Below, one piece after another: positions 1 through 9,023 of a stretch of 64,000 nt of DNA (positions are counted from its first letter, which is position 1; every line of letters begins with the position of its first letter). Source of the DNA: Jejubacter sp036620675. GTDB taxonomy: Bacteria; Pseudomonadota; Gammaproteobacteria; Enterobacterales; Enterobacteriaceae. The stretch lies in NCBI GenBank assembly GCA_036620675.1, contig JAZHEE010000004.1. One strand, given 5' to 3'. A model generated the notes under the pieces. The model was not told where the DNA came from. It ran no database searches and worked only from the letters and a program-made list of their open reading frames with translations. Made by a program: the position numbers and the translations under genes.

Positions 1-27
1 CACCGGGAAGGGTGGAGAGCCGGAAGA

Positions 28-2883
28 TTACAGCGCGGCGATGGTTGCCTGCTGCTCGATAAGCTTCGCTTTGGCTTCCGCGTAGCCCTTCAGCTTGTCA
101 CGCTCTTTGGCGATGACCGCTTCCGGCGCGCGAGCCACAAAGCCTTCGTTAGCCAGTTTACTTTCTATGCGACCGATTTCCGCTTCGACCTTCGCCACTT
201 CTTTCGCCAGACGCGCCAGCTCGGCTTCTTTGTCGATCAGGCCCGCCATCGGGATCAGCAGCTCGGCGCCGTCCACCAGTTTGGTGACCGAGACCGGGCC
301 TTTATCGTCGGCGGGTAGCAGCGTAATGCTTTCCAGGCGTGCCAGCGTTTTCAGGAAGTTCAGGTTATCGTTCACCCGACGCTGAACATCGGCTTGAGCG
401 CCGCGCAGCAGCAGAGCCAGCGGTTTACCCGGCGCGATGTTCATCTCGGCGCGGATATTACGCACGGCGACGATGGCCTGCTTCAGCCATTCGGTATCCA
501 CCGTGGCGGTATCGTCTTCCTGAGCCGGATCATACTCCGGGAACGACTGCAGCATGATGGTATCGGCGTCGATGCCCTTGAGAACCTTCACACGCTGCCA
601 GATGGCTTCAGTGATAAACGGAATGATCGGATGCGCCAGACGCAGCAGCGCTTCCAGCACCGTCACCAGAGTATGGCGGGTGCCGCGCAGCTCGGCTTCG
701 CTGCCGCCGTTCATCACCGGCTTGGTTAGCTCCAGATACCAGTCGCAGAACTGGTTCCAGGTGAACTCGTACAGAATGCCGGCCGCGATATCGAAGCGAT
801 AGTTATCCAGCGCTTCGCGGTAGGCCTTGACGGTACGGTTAAATTCGGCCAGCACCCAGCGATCCGCCAGCGACAGCGCCATTTCGCCGCCGTTAAAGCC
901 GCAATCCTGCTCTTCGGTGTTCATCAGTACGAAGCGGCTGGCGTTCCACAGCTTGTTACAGAAGTTACGGTAGCCTTCCAGACGCTTCATATCCCAGTTG
1001 ATGTCGCGGCCGGTAGAGGCCAGCGCCGCCAGGGTAAAGCGCAGGGCGTCGGTGCCGTGGGCCTCGATACCGTTAGGGAACTGTTTCTCGGTGCGCTTGC
1101 GGATTTTTTCTGCCAGTTGCGGCTGCATCATGTTGCCGGTGCGCTTGGCCAGTAGCGCTTCCAGCGAGATACCGTCCACCATGTCCAGCGGGTCGATGAC
1201 GTTACCCTTGGACTTGGACATCTTCTGACCTTCTTCGTCGCGGATAAGCCCGGTCATATAGACGGTCTTAAACGGCACCTGAGGTTTACCGTCCTCATCT
1301 TTGATGAAGTGCATGGTCATCATGATCATGCGGGCAATCCAGAAGAAGATAATGTCGAAGCCGCTAACCATCACGCTGGTGGGGTGGAAGGTCTTCAGGG
1401 CGTCGGTCTGTTCCGGCCAGCCCAGGGTCGAGAAGGTCCACAGGGCGGAAGAGAACCAGGTGTCCAGCACGTCTTCGTCCTGGCTTAGCGCCACATCCGC
1501 CGGAATATTGTTTTGCTGACGAACCTCTTCTTCGCTACGGCCGACAAAAACATTACCTTCAGCGTCGTACCAGGCCGGAATACGGTGGCCCCACCACAGC
1601 TGACGCGAGATACACCAGTCCTGAATATCGCGCATCCAGGAGAAGTACATGTTTTCGTACTGCTTCGGTACAAACTGGATATCGCCGTTTTCCACCGCCT
1701 CGATAGCCGGTTTGGCCAGCGGCGCTACGCGCACGTACCACTGATCGGTCAGCATGGGTTCTATCACCACGCCACCGCGGTCGCCGTATGGCACCGTCAG
1801 GTCGTGGGGTTTTACCTCTTCCAGCAGACCAAGGCCGTCAATGGCAGCAACCACGGCTTTACGAGCGGCGAAGCGCTCCAGGTTCTGGAATTCGGCCGGA
1901 ATATCGGCAGAATAAACCTCGGACTCGATGCCGTTGGTATCAAACACCTGAGCACTGGCGCGGATATCGCCGTCCAGCGTCAGGATGTTGATCATTGGCA
2001 GTTGGTGGCGCTTACCGACTTCGTAGTCGTTGAAGTCGTGGGCCGGGGTGATCTTCACGCAGCCGGTGCCTTTCTCCATATCGGCATGCTCGTCGCCGAC
2101 GATGGGGATGCGGCGGTTCACCAGCGGCAGCATCACATATTTGCCAATCAAATCTTTGTAGCGCGGATCTTCCGGGTTCACCGCCACGCCGGTATCGCCC
2201 AGCAGGGTTTCCGGACGCGTGGTGGCGACCACCAGATAATCTTTGCCTTCAGCGGTCTTAACGCCATCGGCCAGCGGATAACGGATGTGCCACATCGAGC
2301 CTTTAGATTCGCGGTTTTCCACTTCCAGGTCGGAGATAGCAGTGCGCAGCTTCGGATCCCAGTTCACCAGGCGCTTGCCGCGATAGATCAGATCTTCCTG
2401 CCACAGGCGGACGAACACCTCTTTAACCGCATTAGACAGCCCTTCGTCCATGGTGAAACGCTCGCGTTCCCAGTCCACGGAGTTACCCAGGCGTCGCATC
2501 TGGCGGGTGATAGTGCCGCCGGATTCGGCCTTCCACTGCCAGATCTTTTCGATAAAGGCATCGCGGCCATAATCATGGCGTGTTTTGCCCTCTTCTGCGG
2601 CGATTTTACGTTCCACCACCATCTGGGTGGCGATGCCGGCGTGGTCAGAGCCTGCCTGCCAGAGGGTATTTTTCCCCTGCATACGCTGGTAGCGGATCAT
2701 GGTATCCATGATGGTTTGCTGGAAGGCGTGACCCATATGCAAACTGCCGGTGACGTTCGGCGGTGGGATCATGATGCAGAAGCTTTCCTGGCTCTTATCG
2801 CCGTTCGGCTTAAAGTAGCCCTGCTGTTCCCAGTGCTCGTAGAGCGGCTGTTCGATATCTTGCGGGTTATATGTCTTTTCCAT
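28..2883 (-). CDS. valS: Valyl-tRNA synthetase
   Basis: Charges tRNA-Val with valine in the cytoplasm and edits misactivated threonine. The 951-residue protein equals the E. coli ValS length. The class I signature HMGH is at residues 49-52, preceded by PPPNVTGSL, and KMSKS is at residue 554. The editing (CP1) domain lies between them, and the C-terminus (about 880-951) is a charged coiled-coil arm. The ATG at 2883 lies five bases after the holC stop on the minus strand, so valS is the last gene of pepA-holC-valS. Identification is near certain. Confidence 0.98.
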   Translation of the reverse strand: MEKTYNPQDIEQPLYEHWEQQGYFKPNGDKSQESFCIMIPPPNVTGSLHMGHAFQQTIMDTMIRYQRMQGKNTLWQAGSDHAGIATQMVVERKIAAEEGKTRHDYGRDAFIEKIWQWKAESGGTITRQMRRLGNSVDWERERFTMDEGLSNAVKEVFVRLWQEDLIYRGKRLVNWDPKLRTAISDLEVENRESKGSMWHIRYPLADGVKTAEGKDYLVVATTRPETLLGDTGVAVNPEDPRYKDLIGKYVMLPLVNRRIPIVGDEHADMEKGTGCVKITPAHDFNDYEVGKRHQLPMINILTLDGDIRASAQVFDTNGIESEVYSADIPAEFQNLERFAARKAVVAAIDGLGLLEEVKPHDLTVPYGDRGGVVIEPMLTDQWYVRVAPLAKPAIEAVENGDIQFVPKQYENMYFSWMRDIQDWCISRQLWWGHRIPAWYDAEGNVFVGRSEEEVRQQNNIPADVALSQDEDVLDTWFSSALWTFSTLGWPEQTDALKTFHPTSVMVSGFDIIFFWIARMIMMTMHFIKDEDGKPQVPFKTVYMTGLIRDEEGQKMSKSKGNVIDPLDMVDGISLEALLAKRTGNMMQPQLAEKIRKRTEKQFPNGIEAHGTDALRFTLAALASTGRDINWDMKRLEGYRNFCNKLWNASRFVLMNTEEQDCGFNGGEMALSLADRWVLAEFNRTVKAYREALDNYRFDIAAGILYEFTWNQFCDWYLELTKPVMNGGSEAELRGTRHTLVTVLEALLRLAHPIIPFITEAIWQRVKVLKGIDADTIMLQSFPEYDPAQEDDTATVDTEWLKQAIVAVRNIRAEMNIAPGKPLALLLRGAQADVQRRVNDNLNFLKTLARLESITLLPADDKGPVSVTKLVDGAELLIPMAGLIDKEAELARLAKEVAKVEAEIGRIESKLANEGFVARAPEAVIAKERDKLKGYAEAKAKLIEQQATIAAL

Positions 2884-2888
2884 TTCTG

Positions 2889-3347
2889 CTATGTCGTTCC
2901 GGGGGCCGCCCAGGTGGCCGTGGTCAGGTGAAAACCGGCCACGCGATAGGCTTTATAGCGTTCGCGCGCCAGCTGTTTCAGGGATTCGTCGTAGGGTACG
3001 AAGTCTATCACTTCATGGAAAGCGGTGGCAAAATCTGCAAATTGTGGCAGCAGGCTGATGAGCAGGTCCCGTGAGTGGCTGCCGCGCCGCGCCGGCCAGG
3101 CCAGTTCTACCGGCGCGCCGGCCCGGGGGCCTTCGCCCGCCAGGTTATGGGGCACAAAGCTGTGGGGGGAGCGCTGCCATAGCGCCTCATCCAACCGGAC
3201 TGCCTGCTGTTCGTCTTCACAGGCGATAAGAATTCGCTTGCCCGCCCGCCAACGAACCGCCGCCAGTTCACACACCAGCAGCTCCTGAGCGTTCAGGCCG
3301 TCCGCTGCGGCGTCGTTATCCATAAGGTAGAACGTTGCGTTTTTCAT
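2889..3347 (-). CDS. holC: DNA polymerase III chi subunit
   Basis: Chi subunit of the DNA polymerase III clamp loader; with psi (HolD) it links the holoenzyme to single-stranded DNA-binding protein. I chose the ATG at 3347 (MKNATFYLMDND) because it matches the family N-terminus; an in-frame ATG 54 bases upstream would add an unrelated tail. The product is 152 residues, close to the 147 of E. coli. It sits directly before valS, as in other enterobacteria, and is probably co-transcribed with it. Confidence 0.96.
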   Translation of the reverse strand: MKNATFYLMDNDAAADGLNAQELLVCELAAVRWRAGKRILIACEDEQQAVRLDEALWQRSPHSFVPHNLAGEGPRAGAPVELAWPARRGSHSRDLLISLLPQFADFATAFHEVIDFVPYDESLKQLARERYKAYRVAGFHLTTATWAAPGTT

Positions 3348-3406
3348 GGCGTTTGGTTCTTTGACTGCGTCGGGAGACGGGGAAGGGAGATATTTTATCA
3401 CAGACT

Positions 3407-3427
3407 GGCGGCGCTGTGAGCGCCGCC
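3407..3427 (-). terminator. GC hairpin between pepA and holC
   Basis: An 8-bp perfect stem (GGCGGCGC/GCGCCGCC) with a 5-nt loop directly after the pepA stop. No uridine run follows at once on the minus strand, so it may attenuate transcription or stabilise the pepA mRNA 3' end rather than fully terminate before holC-valS. Confidence 0.5.
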
Positions 3428-3440
3428 GATAGCGTTATCG

Positions 3441-4952
3441 TTACTCGTCGCCGTTCAGACCTGCGCGATTAAGCAGGAACTGAGAGAGCATGGCCACCGG
3501 GCGACCCGTGGCGCCTTTGGCCTTACCGGAGCGCCAGGCGGTACCAGCGATATCCAGGTGCGCCCAGTTATACTTGCGGGCAAAGCGCGCCAGGAAGCAA
3601 CCTGCGGTGATGGCCCCGCCAGGGCGACCACCGATATTAGCCATATCGGCGAAGTTGGACTCCAGCTGTTCCTGGAATTCATCGCCCAGCGGCAGGCGCC
3701 ATGCGCGATCGCCAGCCTGCTCAGAGGCACCGATTAGTTCGTGTGCCAGCGGATTATGGTTCGCCATCAGTCCGGTCAGATGGTGGCCGAGCGCAATCAC
3801 GCAGGCGCCGGTCAGCGTTGCGACATCGATGACCACCTCCGGCTCGAAGCGCTCTACGTAGGTCAGCACATCGCACAGTACCAGGCGACCTTCGGCGTCG
3901 GTGTTTAGTACCTCTACGGTCTGGCCCGACATGGTGGTCAGCACATCGCCGGGGCGATAGGCGCGGCCGCCAGGCATATTTTCGCATCCCGCCAGCACGC
4001 CGGTCACGTTGACAGGCAACTGAAGCTCCGCCACCATCCGCATCACGCCGTAGACCGCCGCAGCGCCGCACATGTCATATTTCATTTCGTCCATATCGGC
4101 GGAAGGCTTAATGGAGATGCCGCCGGAATCAAAGGTCAGCCCTTTGCCCACCAGAACGATAGGGCGCGCTTCAGGATCGCTGCTGCCGCGATATTCGATG
4201 ACTGACATCAGCGACTCATTTTGGGAACCGTTTCCTACCGCCAGATAGGCGTTCATACCCAGCTCTTTCATCTGCTGTTCGCCAATTACCCGGGTATTGA
4301 CGCTGCTGGCAAAAGCGTCTGCCAGCTGGCGCGCCTGGGAAGCCAGATAGGCGGCGTTACAGATATTGGGTGGCATATTGCCGAGATCTTTGGCGGCTCG
4401 GATACCGGCCGAGATCGCCAGGCCGTGCTGGATGGCGCGTTCGCCGCTGGTCAGCTCGCGGCGGGTTGGAACGTTAAAGACCATTTTACGCAGCGGACGA
4501 CGCGGCTCGCTTTTGTTGGTTTTTAACTGATCGAAGCTGTAGAGCGTCTCTTTCGCGGTTTCCACCGCCTGACGGACTTTCCAGTAAGTATTACGCCCCT
4601 TCACGTGCAGCTCGGTCAGGAAGCAGACCGCTTCCATAGAGCCGGTATCATTCAGAGTATTAATGGTTTTCTGGATCACCTGCTTGTACTGACGCTCGTC
4701 AAGCTCGCGCTCTTTGCCGCAGCCAATCAGCAGAATACGTTCCGACAGAACGTTGGGAACGTGATGCAGCAGCAAGGTTTGCCCCGCTTTCCCTTCCAGC
4801 TCGCCGCGGCGCAGCAAAGCGCTGATGTAGCCGTCGCTGATTTTATCGAGTTGCTCGGCAATCGGGGACAGGCGGCGCGGCTCGAATACGCCCACAACGA
4901 TGCAGGCGCTCCGCTGTTTTTCTGGACTACCGCTCTTTACACTGAACTCCAT
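3441..4952 (-). CDS. pepA: Leucyl aminopeptidase A (also XerA/CarP)
   Basis: Cytosolic M17 leucine aminopeptidase with two metal ions. In E. coli it is also a DNA-binding protein needed for Xer recombination at plasmid cer sites and for pyrimidine control of carAB. At 503 residues it equals the E. coli protein, beginning MEFSVKSGSPEKQRS. The M17 signature NTDAEGRL and the metal-lysine segment VGKGLTFDSGG are intact. The N-terminal domain that mediates DNA binding is complete. It is divergent from lptF, with holC and valS downstream. Confidence 0.98.
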   Translation of the reverse strand: MEFSVKSGSPEKQRSACIVVGVFEPRRLSPIAEQLDKISDGYISALLRRGELEGKAGQTLLLHHVPNVLSERILLIGCGKERELDERQYKQVIQKTINTLNDTGSMEAVCFLTELHVKGRNTYWKVRQAVETAKETLYSFDQLKTNKSEPRRPLRKMVFNVPTRRELTSGERAIQHGLAISAGIRAAKDLGNMPPNICNAAYLASQARQLADAFASSVNTRVIGEQQMKELGMNAYLAVGNGSQNESLMSVIEYRGSSDPEARPIVLVGKGLTFDSGGISIKPSADMDEMKYDMCGAAAVYGVMRMVAELQLPVNVTGVLAGCENMPGGRAYRPGDVLTTMSGQTVEVLNTDAEGRLVLCDVLTYVERFEPEVVIDVATLTGACVIALGHHLTGLMANHNPLAHELIGASEQAGDRAWRLPLGDEFQEQLESNFADMANIGGRPGGAITAGCFLARFARKYNWAHLDIAGTAWRSGKAKGATGRPVAMLSQFLLNRAGLNGDE

Positions 4953-5228
4953 GCACTACGCTCCTGAATCTTAAAGACAACAGCGGGTTATGCGGTATAG
5001 AATTACGCCTCTTTTATAACTCATTCCGCTGTTGTGGTGACTTCGTGTTAATCTTAACGAATGCGATATGCGATTTCGGCACGACGGCACATTTTTTGCC
5101 CGCGCGCGAAAACGCTAAGTATAGTAATCTTAGCGACGATTTCGCTGTTCCGGGAGAATAAATGACGTTTAAGCGTTGAAACAAGCGATTTTCCTGCAAA
5201 AAGACTCGTTTTCACAGGCGTATTTAAT
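4953..5228. promoter_or_regulatory. pepA-lptF divergent control region
   Basis: A 276-bp gene-free region between divergent genes. It holds a perfect 10-bp inverted repeat ACAACAGCGG (4977-4986) / CCGCTGTTGT (5026-5035) flanking an AT-rich stretch that may contain the pepA promoter. A second inverted repeat, CGCTAAG/CTTAGCG (5113-5135), has TATAGTAAT between its arms and may mark an lptFG promoter or operator. I cannot name the binding proteins; PepA autoregulation is possible but unproven here. Confidence 0.45.
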
Positions 5229-6329
5229 GTGATAATCATAAGATATCTTGTCCGGGAGACGCTCAAAAGCCAACTGGCGATTCTGTTCATCCTGTTACTG
5301 ATCTTCTTCTGCCAGAAGCTCGTCAGGATTCTGGGAGCCGCGGTTGACGGAGAGATCCCGACCAATCTTGTCCTTTCGTTACTCGGCCTCGGCGTGCCTG
5401 AAATGGCGCAGCTGATTCTGCCGCTTAGCCTGTTTCTTGGGCTGTTGATGACTCTCGGTAAGCTGTATACCGAAAGTGAAATTACCGTGATGCATGCCTG
5501 TGGCCTGAGCCGGATGGTGCTTATCAAAGCCGCGATGCTGCTGGCGCTGTTTACAGGTATTCTGGCGGCCGTCAATGTCATGTGGGCCAGTCCGTGGTCG
5601 GCGCGCTATCAGGATGAAGTGTTGGGGGAAGTGAAATCCAACCCTGGCATGGCGTCGCTGGCGCAGGGACAGTTCCGCTCGTCGTCTGATGGTAATGCGG
5701 TACTGTTTATCGAAAACGTGGACGGCAGTCATTTTAACGATGTGTTCCTGGCTCAGCTACGGCCGAAGGGCAACGCGCGTCCTTCCGTTGTGGTGGCGGA
5801 TTCTGGCCATATCGCATTACGTAAGGACGGATCCCAGGTAGTGACCCTGAACAAAGGTACCCGTTTTGAGGGAACCGCCATGCTGCGCGACTTCCGGATA
5901 ACCGACTTCCAGGATTATCAGGCCATTATCGGTCACCAGACCGTTACCCTTGACCCGGATGATACCGAGCAGATGGATATGCGCACGCTGTGGAACACCC
6001 ATACCGATAAAGCGCGCGCCGAGCTGCACTGGCGTATCACGCTGGTATTCTCTGTGGTGGTGATGGCGTTGATGGTGGTGCCGCTGAGCGTGGTTAACCC
6101 CCGCCAGGGCCGGGTATTATCGATGCTGCCAGCGATGCTGCTGTATCTGATCTTCTTCCTGTTGCAGACTTCGCTTAAGTCCAACGGCGGTAAGGGCAAG
6201 CTGGATCCGGTTATCTGGATGTGGGGGGTGAACCTGTTATATCTGGGAGTGGCGCTGGTTCTGAACATGTGGGATACGGTGGCGATGCGTAAGTTCCGGG
6301 CCCGAATCACTGCGAAAGGAGCCGTATGA
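5229..6329 (+). CDS. lptF: LPS export ABC transporter permease LptF
   Basis: Inner-membrane subunit of the LptB2FG complex that extracts lipopolysaccharide from the inner membrane and passes it to the LptC-A-D bridge. The 366 residues show three N-terminal membrane helices, a periplasmic beta-jellyroll of about 170 residues and three C-terminal helices. Translation starts at GTG (MIIIRYLVRETLKSQ), as in E. coli. The stop overlaps the lptG start (ATGA), showing translational coupling. Divergent from pepA. Confidence 0.97.
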   Translation: MIIIRYLVRETLKSQLAILFILLLIFFCQKLVRILGAAVDGEIPTNLVLSLLGLGVPEMAQLILPLSLFLGLLMTLGKLYTESEITVMHACGLSRMVLIKAAMLLALFTGILAAVNVMWASPWSARYQDEVLGEVKSNPGMASLAQGQFRSSSDGNAVLFIENVDGSHFNDVFLAQLRPKGNARPSVVVADSGHIALRKDGSQVVTLNKGTRFEGTAMLRDFRITDFQDYQAIIGHQTVTLDPDDTEQMDMRTLWNTHTDKARAELHWRITLVFSVVVMALMVVPLSVVNPRQGRVLSMLPAMLLYLIFFLLQTSLKSNGGKGKLDPVIWMWGVNLLYLGVALVLNMWDTVAMRKFRARITAKGAV

Positions 6330-7414
6330 TGCTCGGTTTTGGCGTACTCGATCGTTATATCGGTAAGACCATCTTTAACACCATCATGATGACGTTGTTC
6401 ATGCTGGTGTCGCTGTCGGGCATTATTAAGTTCGTGGATGAGCTTAAACGCGCCGGTAAAGGGGCCTATACCGCCGCTGGCGCGGGGATGTACACCCTGC
6501 TCAGCGTACCTAAGGATATTCAGATCTTCTTTCCGATGGCGGCGCTGCTTGGGGCTCTTCTGGGCCTGGGGATGCTGGCCCAGCGCAGTGAACTGGTCGT
6601 GATGCAGGCGTCTGGCTTTACCCGGATGCAGGTTGCGGCTTCGGTCATGAAAACCGCGATTCCGCTGGTGCTACTGACCATGGCTATCGGTGAATGGGTG
6701 GCGCCCCAGGGCGAACAGATGGCGCGTAACTACCGGGCGCAGATGGTCTACGGCGGTTCGCTGCTCTCCACCAAGGATGAAGGAATGTGGGCCAAAGACG
6801 GCGATAACTTCGTTTACATCCAGCGGGTGCGCGGCAATAACGAATTGACGGGCATCAGCATCTACAGCTTTAACAAGCAGCGCCGTCTTCAGTCGGTGCG
6901 CCACGCCGCCTCGGCTACCTTTGATGCGAAAGAGAAGGTGTGGAAGCTGTCGCAGGTGGATGAGTCGATTCTCAAAGACGCAAAGCAGATTACCGGTACC
7001 CAGACCGTAAGCGGTATCTGGAAAACCAACCTGACGCCGGATAAGCTGGGCGTTGTGGCGCTGGATCCCGATGCGCTTTCGATTAGCGGTCTGCATAACT
7101 ACGTGAAGTATCTGAAATCGAGCGGTCAGGATTCCGGACGCTATCAGTTGAACATGTGGAGTAAAGTGTTCCAGCCTGTTTCGGTGGCGGTCATGATGCT
7201 GATGGCGTTGTCGTTCATCTTCGGGCCGTTGCGTAGCGTACCCATGGGCGTGCGCGTAGTGACGGGGATAAGCTTCGGCTTCTTGTTCTACGTGCTGGAT
7301 AAGATCTTCGGCCCGCTCAGCCTGGTCTATCATATTCCGCCGCTGCTTGGGGCGCTGATACCCAGTGGAACCTTCCTGCTTATCAGCCTCTGGATGCTGG
7401 TGAAACGCAGCTAA
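6326..7414 (+). CDS. lptG: LPS export ABC transporter permease LptG
   Basis: Partner permease of LptF in the LptB2FG lipopolysaccharide exporter. 362 residues with the same 3-helix, jellyroll, 3-helix plan; strongly conserved stretches include FGVLDRYIGKTIF and GEWVAPQGEQMARNYRAQ. Two consecutive ATG codons begin the gene (6326 and 6329); the first overlaps the lptF stop. In E. coli the next genes differ (the yjgR/idn region); here yqjK follows on the opposite strand, so the syntenic block ends at this gene. Confidence 0.97.
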   Translation: MMLGFGVLDRYIGKTIFNTIMMTLFMLVSLSGIIKFVDELKRAGKGAYTAAGAGMYTLLSVPKDIQIFFPMAALLGALLGLGMLAQRSELVVMQASGFTRMQVAASVMKTAIPLVLLTMAIGEWVAPQGEQMARNYRAQMVYGGSLLSTKDEGMWAKDGDNFVYIQRVRGNNELTGISIYSFNKQRRLQSVRHAASATFDAKEKVWKLSQVDESILKDAKQITGTQTVSGIWKTNLTPDKLGVVALDPDALSISGLHNYVKYLKSSGQDSGRYQLNMWSKVFQPVSVAVMMLMALSFIFGPLRSVPMGVRVVTGISFGFLFYVLDKIFGPLSLVYHIPPLLGALIPSGTFLLISLWMLVKRS

Positions 7415-7421
7415 AATGCGC

Positions 7422-7442
7422 GCTCCGTCTGCAAGGCGGAGC
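7422..7442 (+). terminator. Terminator between lptG and yqjK
   Basis: Six-base-pair stem GCTCCG/CGGAGC followed by GTTTCTCTTCTC, eight bases after the lptG stop and between two convergent genes. The stem is short, so efficiency is uncertain. Confidence 0.5.
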
Positions 7443-7475
7443 ACGTTTCTCTTCTCGTTCAGGACGATTCGTGGG

Positions 7476-7763
7476 TTAGCGCTGTACGCGCTTCAGGGTA
7501 TTGCGAATCAGCCGCCAGGAGCTCCACAGACCCAGTCCGCGTTTTCCCCAGCGCATCAGCATACGGGGACGACGTAGCCCCCAGATAGCCATCAGACCGC
7601 CGCCAGCTACGGCCCAGGTGCGCAGATTAAGTAGCGTCAGCCAGCCGCGATCGAAGGATGCGGTCGCCTGCAGCCAGTCACGCTGGCAGGCGCTCAGATC
7701 CAGACGCTGCTGCTGAATCTGGCTAAGCAGTAGCGCCTTACGCTGTTCTCGCTCGCGACTCAT
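7476..7763 (-). CDS. yqjK: YqjK-like small membrane protein
   Basis: 95-residue protein of unknown molecular function, matching E. coli YqjK (RKALLLSQIQQQRLDLS near the start, WSSWRLIRNTLKR near the end). One hydrophobic segment around residues 48-65 and a basic C-terminus suggest an inner-membrane protein. It is the last gene of yqjCDEK; its ATG overlaps the yqjE stop by four bases. The E. coli downstream gene yqjF is absent because lptG follows. Confidence 0.9.
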   Translation of the reverse strand: MSREREQRKALLLSQIQQQRLDLSACQRDWLQATASFDRGWLTLLNLRTWAVAGGGLMAIWGLRRPRMLMRWGKRGLGLWSSWRLIRNTLKRVQR

Positions 7764-8155
7764 TCTTTTTCCTCCAGCAATTCTCTGTCGGTCTTGAGTT
7801 CACGGCGGGTATAGCGTAGCAGCGAGGTTGCCCGCGCTTTGCGCAGAGTCCAGATAGCGCCGATTAACGCCAGAAGCAACAGCGTTGCGGTGGTGGCGAT
7901 CATCACGATCAGTCGATATTGCGGATCCACGGCCCAGATGATGAGTACCAACAGGCTCATCAGACCGAAGGCGGCGAACAGCATCGTCAGGCCCAGCAGC
8001 AGCAGAAGCTGGAACAGGCGGGCCTTCTCCTCTTCCAGTTCAACGACCGCCAGGCGCAGACGCGTCTCCACCATCCGGATCAACACAGTCAGAACCCGCT
8101 GTCCGATTCCGACCAGGCTACTACCTGGCCCCTGATGTTGACGGTTATTGGCCAT
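7760..8155 (-). CDS. yqjE: YqjE inner-membrane protein (phage holin family fold)
   Basis: 131 residues matching E. coli YqjE (ETRLRLAVVELEEEKA, LGLTMLFAAFGLMSLLVL). Two strong membrane helices lie at about residues 50-75 and 80-105, with a charged C-terminal tail rich in glutamate. The family is assigned to a holin superfamily, but no lytic role is known. It lies between yqjD and yqjK; the whole run is tightly packed and probably co-transcribed. Confidence 0.93.
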   Translation of the reverse strand: MANNRQHQGPGSSLVGIGQRVLTVLIRMVETRLRLAVVELEEEKARLFQLLLLLGLTMLFAAFGLMSLLVLIIWAVDPQYRLIVMIATTATLLLLALIGAIWTLRKARATSLLRYTRRELKTDRELLEEKE

Positions 8156-8157
8156 AA

Positions 8158-8457
8158 TCAGCGGCGGGACAGCAGAACGCCCAGCACAACGCCCACGGCG
8201 GCGCCGATACCGATGCCGGTCCAGGGGTTGTCGCGCACGTAGTTGTCGGCGCGGGAGGCTGCTTCGCGGGTCTGGCGGGCGATGGCATCGCCGGTATCAT
8301 GCAGGCGGCTACGGCTATCCTGCAGGGCGCGGCGCGCTTTTTCGCGCAGGGTTTCCAGTTCGGCCTTACTTTTCTCGCCTGAGGCATTCAGTACCTCTTC
8401 CAGAGTATCGGCCAGTGATTGCAGTTCAACGCGCAAGTTTTCAGTATCTTTTGACAT
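8158..8457 (-). CDS. yqjD: YqjD, ribosome-associated membrane protein (ElaB/YqjD/DUF883)
   Basis: 99-residue DUF883 protein. The N-terminal 75 residues form a charged amphipathic helix; a glycine-rich C-terminal membrane anchor (GIGIGAAVGVVLGVLL) ends in RR. E. coli YqjD anchors to the inner membrane by this helix, binds 70S and 100S ribosomes in stationary phase and is under RpoS control. Only two bases separate it from yqjE. Confidence 0.94.
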   Translation of the reverse strand: MSKDTENLRVELQSLADTLEEVLNASGEKSKAELETLREKARRALQDSRSRLHDTGDAIARQTREAASRADNYVRDNPWTGIGIGAAVGVVLGVLLSRR

Positions 8458-8496
8458 TACTACTCTCTCCTGATTGTTGAGTTCGGTTCCCGGAAA

Positions 8497-8868
8497 TTAA
8501 TATTCCCGGGCTTCTAACGCCTTCAGTTCAGATACCTCTTCGGCGAGTTTACGCTCGCGTTTGGCAATTTTTTCCGGATCGCCTTTGCGTTTGGCTTCTT
8601 CCAGGTCCGCCCGGCGCTCGGCGACGTCGGCACGCTTTTCTGCGATATCCTTACGATGATCGGCGCGAACCCGATCGTCGTCACAGTGGGTGCGAACTTC
8701 GCTCAGGGCTTTTTTCAGGCCGGAAAGGCGATATTCATTACCGTGCTGCTCGGCGTAGCTGATTTCCTTAAGGATGCTCTGCTCTTTTTCACGGCATGGA
8801 GAGGAGGAGGCCTGCGCCACGGCGGTGAGAGATAAGAGCGCAACTGCCAGCATAATACGGCTTTTCAT
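8497..8868 (-). CDS. yqjC: YqjC, periplasmic DUF1090 protein
   Basis: I chose the ATG at 8868 (MKSRIMLAVALLSLTAVAQA) because it begins a signal peptide with likely cleavage after AQA; the longer frame adds 30 residues with no family match. The mature part is a highly charged helical protein with the DUF1090 features CREKEQSILKEISYAE and AKRERKLAEE. Two cysteines (in CREKE and THCDDD) could form a disulfide. Function unknown; in E. coli it has been linked to acid stress. Confidence 0.92.
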   Translation of the reverse strand: MKSRIMLAVALLSLTAVAQASSSPCREKEQSILKEISYAEQHGNEYRLSGLKKALSEVRTHCDDDRVRADHRKDIAEKRADVAERRADLEEAKRKGDPEKIAKRERKLAEEVSELKALEAREY

Positions 8869-9023
8869 CAAGAAACCTTCCATTGTGTTACGGCGTCTAA
8901 AAGCGCCGAAAATTCCAGTCGATCGGGTAAATACGGCGGAACCGTACAAAATAAGCATAGACGATTCGCAACAAAACCCAAAGGCATTGTGTGGGGTATA
9001 TTGGCTGGATTACGCTGAAACGG

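Noticed and set aside
1513..2931. Long 472-residue open frame opposite valS
   Set aside because: It is antisense to a perfectly conserved valS, has no ribosome binding site and the composition (His/Arg/Gln rich) of a shadow frame in GC-rich DNA.
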